Positions 1 to 7,187 of a DNA stretch of 12,192 nt are shown piece after piece. Position 1 is the stretch's first letter. The number at the start of each line of letters is the position of its first letter. The stretch is from the NCBI GenBank assembly GCA_029253325.1, contig JAQWZS010000037.1, positions 1 through 12,192 of the forward strand. The letters run 5' to 3'. The DNA comes from Bacteroidia bacterium. Lineage in GTDB: Bacteria; Bacteroidota; Bacteroidia; NS11-12g; UBA9320. The notes below the pieces were generated by a model, which had not been told where the DNA came from, did not search any database, and saw only the letters and a program-made list of their open reading frames with translations. The position numbers and the translations under genes were made by a program.

Positions 1-295
1 CAAAAGCATGACCTGTTTGCTCCATGCCTAAATTGTAATACATAAGTCCGATACCTGTCGATGGCTTACTATAATTTGAGCCCCAAGATGAATTTTCTTT
101 TTCTTTTTCAAATGAAATATCAAAGCCATAATTATGTGCGGCTAAATTCTTTAAGTCTGCTCTATGAGCTAATAAAAATCCAGGTGTGCTGCTTAAACTT
201 AAGTAGGTGTTATCTTGAGCAAAATTTGGCTTATAAATGCAAAGTAGAACAATAAAAAAGCCTAAATGCATAAACCTGTATAAAATTAAGCCCAT
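1..295 (-). CDS. PagL-like acyloxyacyl hydrolase (lipid A deacylase), N-terminal part
   Basis: Partial gene; its 3' end lies beyond base 1, leaving 98 codons. Translation from ATG at 295 gives a hydrophobic N-terminus (about residues 9-26, ending in NFAQ) that reads as a signal peptide. An internal ATG at 271 (residue 9) would give a more compact signal peptide and is an equally good start. After the signal come features I recognise from Bacteroidota acyloxyacyl hydrolases: 'GFLLAHR' near residue 39, a conserved-looking His near 54, 'FDISFEK' near 58, a W-x3-Y-x-K-P stretch near 71-78 and 'GIGLMYYNLG' near 81-90. Family members are outer-membrane beta-barrels that remove the 3-O-linked acyl chain from lipid A. 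The catalytic His/Ser pair lies in the C-terminal part, outside this window, so activity cannot be judged. The 295 start overlaps the end of gldG by 10 bases, so it is probably co-transcribed. Another small outer-membrane beta-barrel is the main alternative. Confidence 0.68.
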   Translation of the reverse strand, partial: MGLILYRFMHLGFFIVLLCIYKPNFAQDNTYLSLSSTPGFLLAHRADLKNLAAHNYGFDISFEKEKENSSWGSNYSKPSTGIGLMYYNLGMEQTGHAF

Positions 296-2064
296 CTTTT
301 TCTTCGATAAAATGCATTCAAAAGGCCAAAAATCATAATCATAAAAATGGGGAATATCATGTTTAATGATTGCCAATAAAGTTTATCTTTTTTAATCTTT
401 CCCTTATCCAATAAACGAAGTATTACCTCTTTACTTCTCACTTCTATAAGATTATTATCGTCGCATAAATAGTCAACACAGTTTAGAAAAAACTTTTTAT
501 TTGCAAACTCTACCGGTGCTGAAAACTGCTTAGAAGCAAACTTATCATATCCCAAAGGATACACCTTCCCATCTGAGGATACTTGGTTTCTAATTAAATC
601 TCCATCACCAATTACAATCATAGAATTTTGAGCTATTGACTCTGAAAAAGGTAAATCAAAAGACCTCTTTACACCATCTCTATATCGAAAAGGACTAACA
701 AATTCTCCTTCAACAAGCACAGCTGAGATTTGATTCCCATTTCTAAAGTTTGATGGATCTTGTTTATTCTTTAAAATATCTAAAGAAATCAGCACTGGAT
801 TAGCAGCTACTCTTGACTGAGCAGATGAACGAAGTAATACTGTTTTTTTAAGAGTTTTACGAGCAGTAGTGTCAATTGTGCTACAATACCTTCCCCAAAC
901 ATTTTCTAAATTTCTAGAAACAGGGTTGTCATCAACTGCACTAAATAATGGGTAAAAGATCCATGGCCAAAAGCCTGGACGATTTGTTTGCTGATTTATC
1001 GCTGGAATTCCATGACATTGGATATCCTGTACAAGGTTTGGTTTTATTTTCACACCGTACTGAAATAAAATATCATCCAAATTATGCCCATGATTTACGG
1101 TCATTATCTGTCCGTACTTTGCAACTGAATCCATTTCAGCTAGCAGGTTTTCAACAAGAAAAATAACCTTACCACCATTCATCACATACTGGTCTAAAAT
1201 ATATTTCTCTGGCTCTGTAAACTCAATTACAGGTTTAGCAACTATAAGGCATTTGTATGATTTTAGCTTATTAATTAAGCCCTCAACCAACACACTAAAA
1301 ACTGGTTTTTGAGGATTATTTGCTACATCAGAAGCGAATATTTTATAACAATTACTATCTTTTAGATTAAGGTTTATTCTATCTAACGAATAAAATTCAC
1401 TTAATGAATTAACTATGTCAGCTGTTTGTATTGATGAAAGCTCCCCATGACCAGCTGAGAAAGCTAATTTGATACTTTTGCCCGATAATCCTTTTCGAAT
1501 AGCTGTTCCAATTTCATACTCTAATAGTTCAATTGAACTATTAATTTCAACCTCTAACGATTTACCGAATTGGCGTTTTAGTAAATTAATTGGATATTCT
1601 TTCCCTTTGTAAAAAACAATACCTGATGGTAATATATATTTTTCTGTGGGTGCCTCATCAGGTCTTAGCTCAGGTTGTTCAATTTGTAGCCCTTTTTGAA
1701 AAACTTCTTTAAGAATTGATTCTTTCTCCTTGATATCTTTGCCAGCTAAGATATCCTCAAAATCAAACTTAATCCTACCATCAGAAGCTAATCTGTACTC
1801 ATTTAATATATCACGTGTAGCTGATTGAAGTTGCTTATATTCAATAGGAAGATCTCCATCCAAAAAAACTGTTATGTATAAATCATCATCCAGCTTTTTC
1901 AATAAATTTTTTGAGGAGGCGGATAATGTAAATCTCTTTTCTTTGGTTAAATCTATTCGGAAATAAAACTCATTAGCGATGAAGTTAAAAACACAAATTA
2001 TCAATGCACTAAGAATAATTTTTCCCATTACATTTTTATCCTTATTTATAACTTTACCTACCAC
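286..2064 (-). CDS. gldG: GldG, auxiliary/substrate-binding-type subunit of the gliding ABC transporter
   Basis: 592 residues from a GTG start. Layout fits GldG: a short charged N-terminus, one membrane helix at about 15-33, the 'RIDLTKEKRFTLS' segment at 36-48 that follows the helix in this family, a large extracytoplasmic region, a second helix at about 566-584 and a basic tail (YRRKRWA). Other family-like marks are 'FSAGHGEL' at 202-209, 'NGGKVIFLVENLL' at about 296-308 and 'MIVIGDGDLIRN' at 482-493. The large region matches the ABC-type auxiliary domain family (ABC_transp_aux). In Flavobacterium johnsoniae GldG works with GldA and GldF and is linked to gliding. Start choice is uncertain: GTG at 2064 overlaps the gldF stop by 7 bases, while ATG at 2028 (residue 13) would begin almost directly at the membrane helix. 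I keep GTG because it retains a Lys-rich cytoplasmic segment and the overlap style of the cluster. Confidence 0.9.
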   Translation of the reverse strand: MVGKVINKDKNVMGKIILSALIICVFNFIANEFYFRIDLTKEKRFTLSASSKNLLKKLDDDLYITVFLDGDLPIEYKQLQSATRDILNEYRLASDGRIKFDFEDILAGKDIKEKESILKEVFQKGLQIEQPELRPDEAPTEKYILPSGIVFYKGKEYPINLLKRQFGKSLEVEINSSIELLEYEIGTAIRKGLSGKSIKLAFSAGHGELSSIQTADIVNSLSEFYSLDRINLNLKDSNCYKIFASDVANNPQKPVFSVLVEGLINKLKSYKCLIVAKPVIEFTEPEKYILDQYVMNGGKVIFLVENLLAEMDSVAKYGQIMTVNHGHNLDDILFQYGVKIKPNLVQDIQCHGIPAINQQTNRPGFWPWIFYPLFSAVDDNPVSRNLENVWGRYCSTIDTTARKTLKKTVLLRSSAQSRVAANPVLISLDILKNKQDPSNFRNGNQISAVLVEGEFVSPFRYRDGVKRSFDLPFSESIAQNSMIVIGDGDLIRNQVSSDGKVYPLGYDKFASKQFSAPVEFANKKFFLNCVDYLCDDNNLIEVRSKEVILRLLDKGKIKKDKLYWQSLNMIFPIFMIMIFGLLNAFYRRKRWA

Positions 2065-2786
2065 TTTCTTCCTCTTAAAGCTAATAATGTTAAACCGAGA
2101 AAAATAAAGATTAAAGACACGAAATAAGCTAAATCTCTCGAGTCAACAACACCACGACTAATTGAATCGTAATGCAATTGCATCCCTAAAGATTGAACAA
2201 AGCTGTCATATGAACCAAACAATGAAAGGTTACTTAATTGCTGAAAACCAACATAAAAAAAGAAGCATAAAAAAAGACCTAGTATGAACGCGACAATTTG
2301 ATTGGGTGTAATTACAGAAGAGAATATACCTATGCTGGCATAAGAAGCACCCAACAAAATCAATCCAATATAGGACCCCATAGTAGCACCGGTATCAATG
2401 TTACCTATAGGTGAACCCAATCTGACTATTGAATATGCATATACCAATGTTGGGAGTAATGCAAATACAACTAAAGTAACTGCCGACAAAAATTTACCTA
2501 AAACAATTTGAGTATCAGTAATGGGCTTAGTGCTCAAAATTTCAAATGTTCCTTGCTTTAATTCTTCTGAAAACGATCGCATGGTAATAGCAGATATTAG
2601 AAATGTGAACACCCATGGTGCCATATAAAAGAGAATATCCAAATTAGCGTGACCCAAAACAAGAACATTGCCGTCAGCAAAAACCCATGTAAACAATCCA
2701 ATGATTAATAAAAAAACAATGATAACAACATAAGCAATTAATGAACTTAAAAAGCTCCTTATTTCTTTTTTAAAGATACTAATCAT
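2058..2786 (-). CDS. gldF: GldF, ABC transporter permease of gliding-motility type
   Basis: 242 residues, the usual length for GldF. About six membrane helices can be seen (roughly 16-36, 54-69, 99-119, 138-158, 163-182 and 219-237), as expected for an ABC-2 type permease. Between helices 2 and 3 is the cytoplasmic coupling segment 'MRSFSEELKQGTFEILSTKP' (69-88), typical of GldF and of NosY/ABC-2 permeases. The ATG at 2786 overlaps the end of the ATPase gene by 8 bases (ATGATTAG), and its stop overlaps the GTG of gldG by 7 bases. It is therefore the middle gene of a tightly coupled ATPase-permease-auxiliary trio that should assemble in the inner membrane. The transported substrate is not known from the sequence. 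Confidence 0.9.
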   Translation of the reverse strand: MISIFKKEIRSFLSSLIAYVVIIVFLLIIGLFTWVFADGNVLVLGHANLDILFYMAPWVFTFLISAITMRSFSEELKQGTFEILSTKPITDTQIVLGKFLSAVTLVVFALLPTLVYAYSIVRLGSPIGNIDTGATMGSYIGLILLGASYASIGIFSSVITPNQIVAFILGLFLCFFFYVGFQQLSNLSLFGSYDSFVQSLGMQLHYDSISRGVVDSRDLAYFVSLIFIFLGLTLLALRGRKW

Positions 2787-3693
2787 GATCCGTTAATTTT
2801 TGAAAAATAGATTCTAGAGATTTTTCTTGCTCCTTTTGTTCTACAATAATTGTATCAGAGGAAACTGCATATTTAAATAGTAGCTCCGCTAAGTCTATAT
2901 AAGTTTCAGAATAGATAATAAACGTTTTTTCATCTAGTGAATCTATCGATTTTATACCAGAAATTGAGGATAGTTTAGATTGATCAATTGCATCTCTAAA
3001 TCTCACATAAATTGAACTCTGCTTGTTACCCCAATTTTTCTTGACCGCATCTAATGTATCATCAGCAATGATTTTTCCTTTATTAATTATAATCACTCTA
3101 CTGCACATAGCCTCAACTTCTTGCATTATATGTGAGGACAATAAGATGGTTTTGTCTTCCCCGAGAGAGAGAATTAGGCTTCTTATCTCTTTCATTTGAT
3201 TGGGATCTAATCCAGAAGTTGGTTCGTCTAGAATTAATACATCAGGATCATTTATTAACGCTTGTGCTATGCCTACACGTTGTTTATATCCTTTAGATAG
3301 TTGATTGATCTTTTTATGACACTCTCTCCCAAGTCCTGTTGAATCAATAACCTTATTAATAGCTGTTTTTGAGTCCTTGATTTCATGAATATCTGCAATA
3401 AAGCCAAGATACTCTTTAACATACATATCTTCGTAAAGAGGGTTTAACTCTGGAAGATACCCTATTCTTTTTTTGATCTTTAACCCATCTTGAGATACAT
3501 CCATACCTAAAATATGTGCACTGCCGGAGGTCTCATTGACATAACCACTTAAGATTTTCATAGTAGTACTTTTCCCAGCACCATTTGGTCCTAAAAATCC
3601 AACTATCTCTGAGGATCCAATTGAAAATGAAACTTTATCTAAAGCTTTCTGGCTACCATAAATTTTGGTTAAATTTTGAACTTCAATGGACAT
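2779..3693 (-). CDS. gldA: GldA, ABC transporter ATP-binding protein of gliding-motility type
   Basis: 304 residues with a complete ABC nucleotide-binding domain: Walker A GPNGAGKS at 35-42, 'GYLPEL' at 78-83 with Glu where many ABC proteins have the Q-loop Gln, an ABC signature 'QLSKGYKQR' at 131-139, Walker B 'VLILDEPTSGLDP' at 152-164 with catalytic Glu157, and the H-loop 'LSSHIMQEVE' with His188. The roughly 90-residue C-terminal extension has the length seen in GldA and related exporter ATPases. The assignment to GldA rests mostly on the adjacent gldF and gldG; by sequence alone it could be called a general ABC-2 exporter ATPase. Its ATG shares one base with the stop of the upstream T9SS protein gene (TAATG), and it overlaps gldF by 8 bases, so translation of all these genes is probably coupled. 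Confidence 0.85.
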   Translation of the reverse strand: MSIEVQNLTKIYGSQKALDKVSFSIGSSEIVGFLGPNGAGKSTTMKILSGYVNETSGSAHILGMDVSQDGLKIKKRIGYLPELNPLYEDMYVKEYLGFIADIHEIKDSKTAINKVIDSTGLGRECHKKINQLSKGYKQRVGIAQALINDPDVLILDEPTSGLDPNQMKEIRSLILSLGEDKTILLSSHIMQEVEAMCSRVIIINKGKIIADDTLDAVKKNWGNKQSSIYVRFRDAIDQSKLSSISGIKSIDSLDEKTFIIYSETYIDLAELLFKYAVSSDTIIVEQKEQEKSLESIFQKLTDHD

Positions 3694-6575
3694 TACCTAT
3701 TAATAATGATCGTTTGGTGAAAGACTTGATTTGGGCATAATAACGTAAGTTTATATGTCCCTGGAATTAACTCAGATACATCTAATATGCTTTGGATACC
3801 ATCGATTGAGGTTTTTATAACTTCTTGTCCAAAAATATTTGATAAAATAAGATTACCCTGACCTTTTACATTTTCTGAATTAATAACAATAATGTTGTTA
3901 GCAGGAATTGGGAATATTGAAATTTGACTCTGTTCAACAGTTTGATTACCAGCAGAACTCGTAACTCGCATTTCTGCATACCCAGAACAACCATTTGAAT
4001 CAATTACCGTAACACTATATTTATTTTTAGCAATAACCTCAATACGCTCTGTCGTTTCACCTGTGCTCCATGAATAAGAATCATAACCAGAACCAGGGGT
4101 TAATATTAAAGGATCACTTGTTCTTAAAGCTGTATCATTCCCGAGAGAAATAATTGGACTTTCATATTTACTTATAGATATGCTATCTATATATGAACAA
4201 TCATCATCATTTGTAACTTCCAAATAATATAGGCCAGGTCCTTTAACATTTATCTTGTCAGCTGAACTACCATTATACCATAAATAATCTTTCATATTAG
4301 CTGGTCCTATTAGTTGATAGTCCACAACATCACAAAAACCAGTGTCTGCACCAAAACTGAATTTTGGTATATCAAAATACTGAATTTGAACTGTATCAAA
4401 TGCTGGGCAACCAAAACTATTGTATGCTTCTACATAAACTATCGTGTCCGTGTCAGACAAATAGATGTTTTTAGATGAACTTATCCCGTTCCATTTGTAA
4501 CTCGTAAAAAATGATGGACCAAAAAATTCTATTGTTAATCCTTCACATAAGGCAGTATCGCTTCCAATATTAATTTTGGAAGAAGGATTAGTAAGGATTT
4601 GAATATTATCTGAATAGATGCACCCAAAACTATCAATAACCCTAAGACCATGAACTTTTGACTGATCAGTAGTATATGTTTGATTAGAAGATGCTACATT
4701 GTTCCAGATATAGGACTGCATATTTGGTGGACCACTAAATGTAATATCTAAGTTATCACAAATTGTGGTATCATTTCCTAATGAAAATGTAGGTAGCGAT
4801 TTTTGCTCAACGTAAAGGGTGTCATAATACTTGCAAGTATTATTGTCAATCATAAATAAATTCAGAGTATCTGCATCAGAAATAGTAATATAATTAGTAC
4901 TTATCTTATCTCCATTTTGTTTCTCCCACTCATATAATAACATTCCTTTCATACTATTTATAGTAACAGATGATCCATCGCAGAAGAAGGTATCTGACAA
5001 GAATTCTTGTGACATTCGGGGTTTTACTCTTACTAAAATAGTTGCCGAATCAGATTCGCACAAACCATCGGAGGAGGTGACCACAAGCTTATATTCCGTA
5101 TCATTAGTTGGAGAAACAATTGGGTTAGCCTTACTGCTCGTGAACGATGAACTCTTTGTTGTCCAAGAATATTTATAGCCACTAATTGATGACCTTCCAA
5201 TATTTACTGAAGCACCTGAACAAATACGCACTGAATCTGCAGAAACGCGTGCCTCTAAACTGCAACAAACAACCGAATCTCTTGAATTGTATTTGGTTTT
5301 AGTAAATGAAATACTTGCATTAGAATTTAGGGCTGTAATTTGCGAAAAGCTATTTTTACTCAAATTCAAACTACCCATTGGCTGAACAGCTTCAAAATCT
5401 GAAGCACATGATATATTAAAAGATTTAGGGATTTTTGTTAAATATAAATCTTCAGATGATGTATTACCTAAAGAAGCTCCCGATGTAAATACAGAAAATC
5501 CTCTTGCAGGAGAGCCCATTATAGAAATACCCGATTGCCCATCAAGCTGCATTCCACCAAACTTTTGACCTTGCGAAATACTATTCAAAGAAGATACGTT
5601 ACATATAATAGCATCGCTGGAAAATGGAGTGATTGCCGATAAAGCCAAAATAATAGAATTATTTTCACTTAATTTTATATCTCTTAACTTGTCAAGTGAA
5701 TTAGTTCCCAATAACTCACTGTTTAAAACATCAAAGTTTGTATCTAGCTTACAAATTAAAATTTCTCCACTAGCCCCAATAGGCCTTATATCTCCGGCAA
5801 CATAAAACTTGTTATCCTGAGATTTAATTATTTGAGTTGCGGTCTCTGAAAAACCACTACCAATATTTTTGGACAACAAAACACCTCCCGCGACAGAAAT
5901 TGCCAAAAGCTGAAAATCACTATCTCCACTTGGGCCAATATTTATAGAATCATTTTCTGTATTCCCGGCAATGATTATCCTACCTGTATTATCCTCTAAC
6001 AATGAATATCCCCTCTCATTTCCTTTACCGCCAAACGAGCGTGTCCAAGATACGTTACCATTACCTGTCAGTTTGCATATAAGTATATTCTCATCTAAAG
6101 AATCTGTCTTTACAAACCCACAAGCATAATAATCCCCAGAATATGACTGAATAACATCAAAAAGTTGTTCTGAACTATCTGTTTTGAATGTCCTTGACCA
6201 TTGAAGTGTACCACTTGAACTTATCTTAGATACAAAACCATCTTCATTATTTAAGCTTCCTTCAGTGAGTCCGCAAACAATAACCCCGCCATCACTTGTT
6301 GGGCTCATACTAGTTGCACTGTCTCGATTTAATCTACCATAAGTGTATGACCAAATCACATCCCCCAAACCATCTGTTTTAGATACCCCAAAATCCTTAC
6401 TGCCTTGACCTAAACTAGTAGTATTGTATAGCAAAAAATAATCACCTGATGATGATTGAAATGCATACTGAGCTTGATCTGTTGAATCATTTAAAATCAG
6501 TTTCACAAAACTTGTATTCTGTGAATAAGCCTGAAGAGAAAAAATAAGTCCTATTATTGGTAAAAATATTTTCAT
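3693..6575 (-). CDS. T9SS-exported protein: beta-propeller-like repeats, Ig/PKD-like repeats, type A sorting domain
   Basis: 960 residues from ATG at 6575. The open frame extends four codons further to a TTG at 6587, but the ATG gives a canonical signal peptide (MKIF...AYSQ, cleavage near 19) and is preferred. Residues about 24-386 hold propeller-like repeats with a G/D-x-x-x-W-S/T-x-T/S-F/Y core (Trp at 75, 126 and 177, spaced 51) alternating with 'DGGVIVCG'-like strands. Residues about 438-870 hold Ig/PKD-like units; four of them begin with a LGNDT-like motif at about 599, 670, 741 and 811. The last ~76 residues (from 'ISIFPIPANN', about 885) are a T9SS type A sorting domain ending in 'TIIINR', which directs export through the T9SS and removal or surface attachment. 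The protein is thus secreted or cell-surface; ligand and role are unknown. There is a 42-base gap to the upstream gene, and the stop overlaps the gldA start (TAATG). Confidence 0.9.
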   Translation of the reverse strand: MKIFLPIIGLIFSLQAYSQNTSFVKLILNDSTDQAQYAFQSSSGDYFLLYNTTSLGQGSKDFGVSKTDGLGDVIWSYTYGRLNRDSATSMSPTSDGGVIVCGLTEGSLNNEDGFVSKISSSGTLQWSRTFKTDSSEQLFDVIQSYSGDYYACGFVKTDSLDENILICKLTGNGNVSWTRSFGGKGNERGYSLLEDNTGRIIIAGNTENDSINIGPSGDSDFQLLAISVAGGVLLSKNIGSGFSETATQIIKSQDNKFYVAGDIRPIGASGEILICKLDTNFDVLNSELLGTNSLDKLRDIKLSENNSIILALSAITPFSSDAIICNVSSLNSISQGQKFGGMQLDGQSGISIMGSPARGFSVFTSGASLGNTSSEDLYLTKIPKSFNISCASDFEAVQPMGSLNLSKNSFSQITALNSNASISFTKTKYNSRDSVVCCSLEARVSADSVRICSGASVNIGRSSISGYKYSWTTKSSSFTSSKANPIVSPTNDTEYKLVVTSSDGLCESDSATILVRVKPRMSQEFLSDTFFCDGSSVTINSMKGMLLYEWEKQNGDKISTNYITISDADTLNLFMIDNNTCKYYDTLYVEQKSLPTFSLGNDTTICDNLDITFSGPPNMQSYIWNNVASSNQTYTTDQSKVHGLRVIDSFGCIYSDNIQILTNPSSKINIGSDTALCEGLTIEFFGPSFFTSYKWNGISSSKNIYLSDTDTIVYVEAYNSFGCPAFDTVQIQYFDIPKFSFGADTGFCDVVDYQLIGPANMKDYLWYNGSSADKINVKGPGLYYLEVTNDDDCSYIDSISISKYESPIISLGNDTALRTSDPLILTPGSGYDSYSWSTGETTERIEVIAKNKYSVTVIDSNGCSGYAEMRVTSSAGNQTVEQSQISIFPIPANNIIVINSENVKGQGNLILSNIFGQEVIKTSIDGIQSILDVSELIPGTYKLTLLCPNQVFHQTIIINR
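3981..4793 (-). repeat. Four tandem ~71-residue Ig/PKD-like repeats in the T9SS protein
   Basis: Four units open with LGNDTTIC, IGSDTALC, FGADTGFC and LGNDTALR. The key Gly residues are at 600, 671, 742 and 812 (ATG numbering), a period of 71, 71 and 70 residues. Each unit then has a 'xGPxxxxxYxWN' or similar strand and ends near 'xDxxGC'. The first three carry a Cys pair that could form a disulfide; the fourth has Arg in place of the first Cys. Two more divergent Ig-like units precede them (about 438-592). Confidence 0.8.
5418..6506 (-). repeat. Degenerate ~51-residue propeller-like repeats in the T9SS protein
   Basis: Within the T9SS protein (ATG numbering) the pattern 'strand, short Asp/Gly turn, xxWSxTF' recurs at Trp75, Trp126 and Trp177, exactly 51 residues apart. 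Weaker copies follow near 234 ('VLLSKNIG'), 285 ('VLNSELLG') and 334 ('SISQGQKFGG'), where the Trp is lost. Six to seven such units would suit a six- or seven-bladed beta-propeller. The repeats are protein-level only; the DNA copies have diverged too far to be seen as nucleotide repeats. Confidence 0.6.
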
Positions 6576-6617
6576 ACGAAATCTCAATATTCTTTAGCTT
6601 TCGCAATGTAGAAATTT

Positions 6618-7187
6618 TCATTTATTTAAATGCCATCTTTGAGCAACTTTTAAAGAATAGCTTACGAATGACAAAAATCCCTTATTAAAAATCTTATTAT
6701 CCAACAATAATCCGTCACTATCAATACACCTAGTCACCTCTTGTACCTCAAAAGTATTAGCAGAGGTCATACTTTCTAAATTAAAAAATCCAATAATTTT
6801 ATTAATTACTGTAACCAATTGAACTGCAGGCATTCGTCCACCTCTTCCTGCACTGACTCCAACGGTAGCAATTACTTTACGATCAAATATATGAATGTGA
6901 TCTTCTTGTGCTAATTGATGGATTGTGTTGATGATTTCTGCAGTAGGAAACCAATTATATTCCGGAGAAACTATAAACAACAAATCAGATTTTTCAATAG
7001 AATTAATCAATTCAGATTGAAACCCGGAGAGATTTTCCTTGGAAATACTCGTTTGATTAAAATTTGGCAAATCATAATCTTGAAAATCCACAATAACTGA
7101 ATCAGTAAAGTGATTAGAAAGGGCCTTTGCTACCCGTAATGTATTGTTATTTTTTCTTGCCGAACCTGACAAAATACACACCTTCAT
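6618..7187 (-). CDS. NAD(P)H-dependent FMN reductase-like flavodoxin-fold protein
   Basis: 189 residues, a normal length for the NADPH_dependent FMN_red family (SsuE/ArsH/azoreductase-like). The FMN phosphate loop 'GSARKNNNTLR' (8-18) follows the first beta-strand, 'SPEYN' is at 74-78, and a glycine-rich 'GVSAGRGGRMPAVQL' at 110-124 matches the third cofactor-contacting segment. The family reduces FMN or quinone/azo substrates with NAD(P)H in the cytosol. One oddity is that the segment after PEYN normally reads like xSxPGxLKNxID; here it is 'WFPTAEIINTIHQL', lacking the usual Ser-x-x-Pro-Gly and Lys-Asn. Substrate range may therefore differ from typical members. The ATG at 7187 overlaps the stop of the upstream membrane protein (ATGA), pointing to co-translation. 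The precise enzyme activity cannot be assigned. Confidence 0.82.
   Translation of the reverse strand: MKVCILSGSARKNNNTLRVAKALSNHFTDSVIVDFQDYDLPNFNQTSISKENLSGFQSELINSIEKSDLLFIVSPEYNWFPTAEIINTIHQLAQEDHIHIFDRKVIATVGVSAGRGGRMPAVQLVTVINKIIGFFNLESMTSANTFEVQEVTRCIDSDGLLLDNKIFNKGFLSFVSYSLKVAQRWHLNK

Noticed and set aside
61..255. Small + strand open frame of 64 codons
   Set aside because: It lies antisense to the PagL-like gene, has no family resemblance, and the opposite-strand reading has a signal peptide and recognisable family motifs.
948..1166. + strand open frame of 72 codons inside gldG
   Set aside because: It is a shadow of the gldG coding sequence, with no independent promoter or recognisable protein features.
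6576..6587. TTG start giving four extra residues on the T9SS protein
   Set aside because: The ATG at 6575 begins a standard signal peptide; the extra RFR-type extension adds nothing and a TTG start is less likely.
6614..6633. Weak hairpin CATTT-AAAT-AAATG at the end of the FMN reductase-like gene, as a possible terminator
   Set aside because: It has only five base pairs, nearly all A-T, overlaps the last codons and stop, and lacks a GC-rich stem.
6915..7100. + strand open frame of 61 codons inside the FMN reductase-like gene
   Set aside because: Antisense shadow of a gene with clear FMN-binding motifs.
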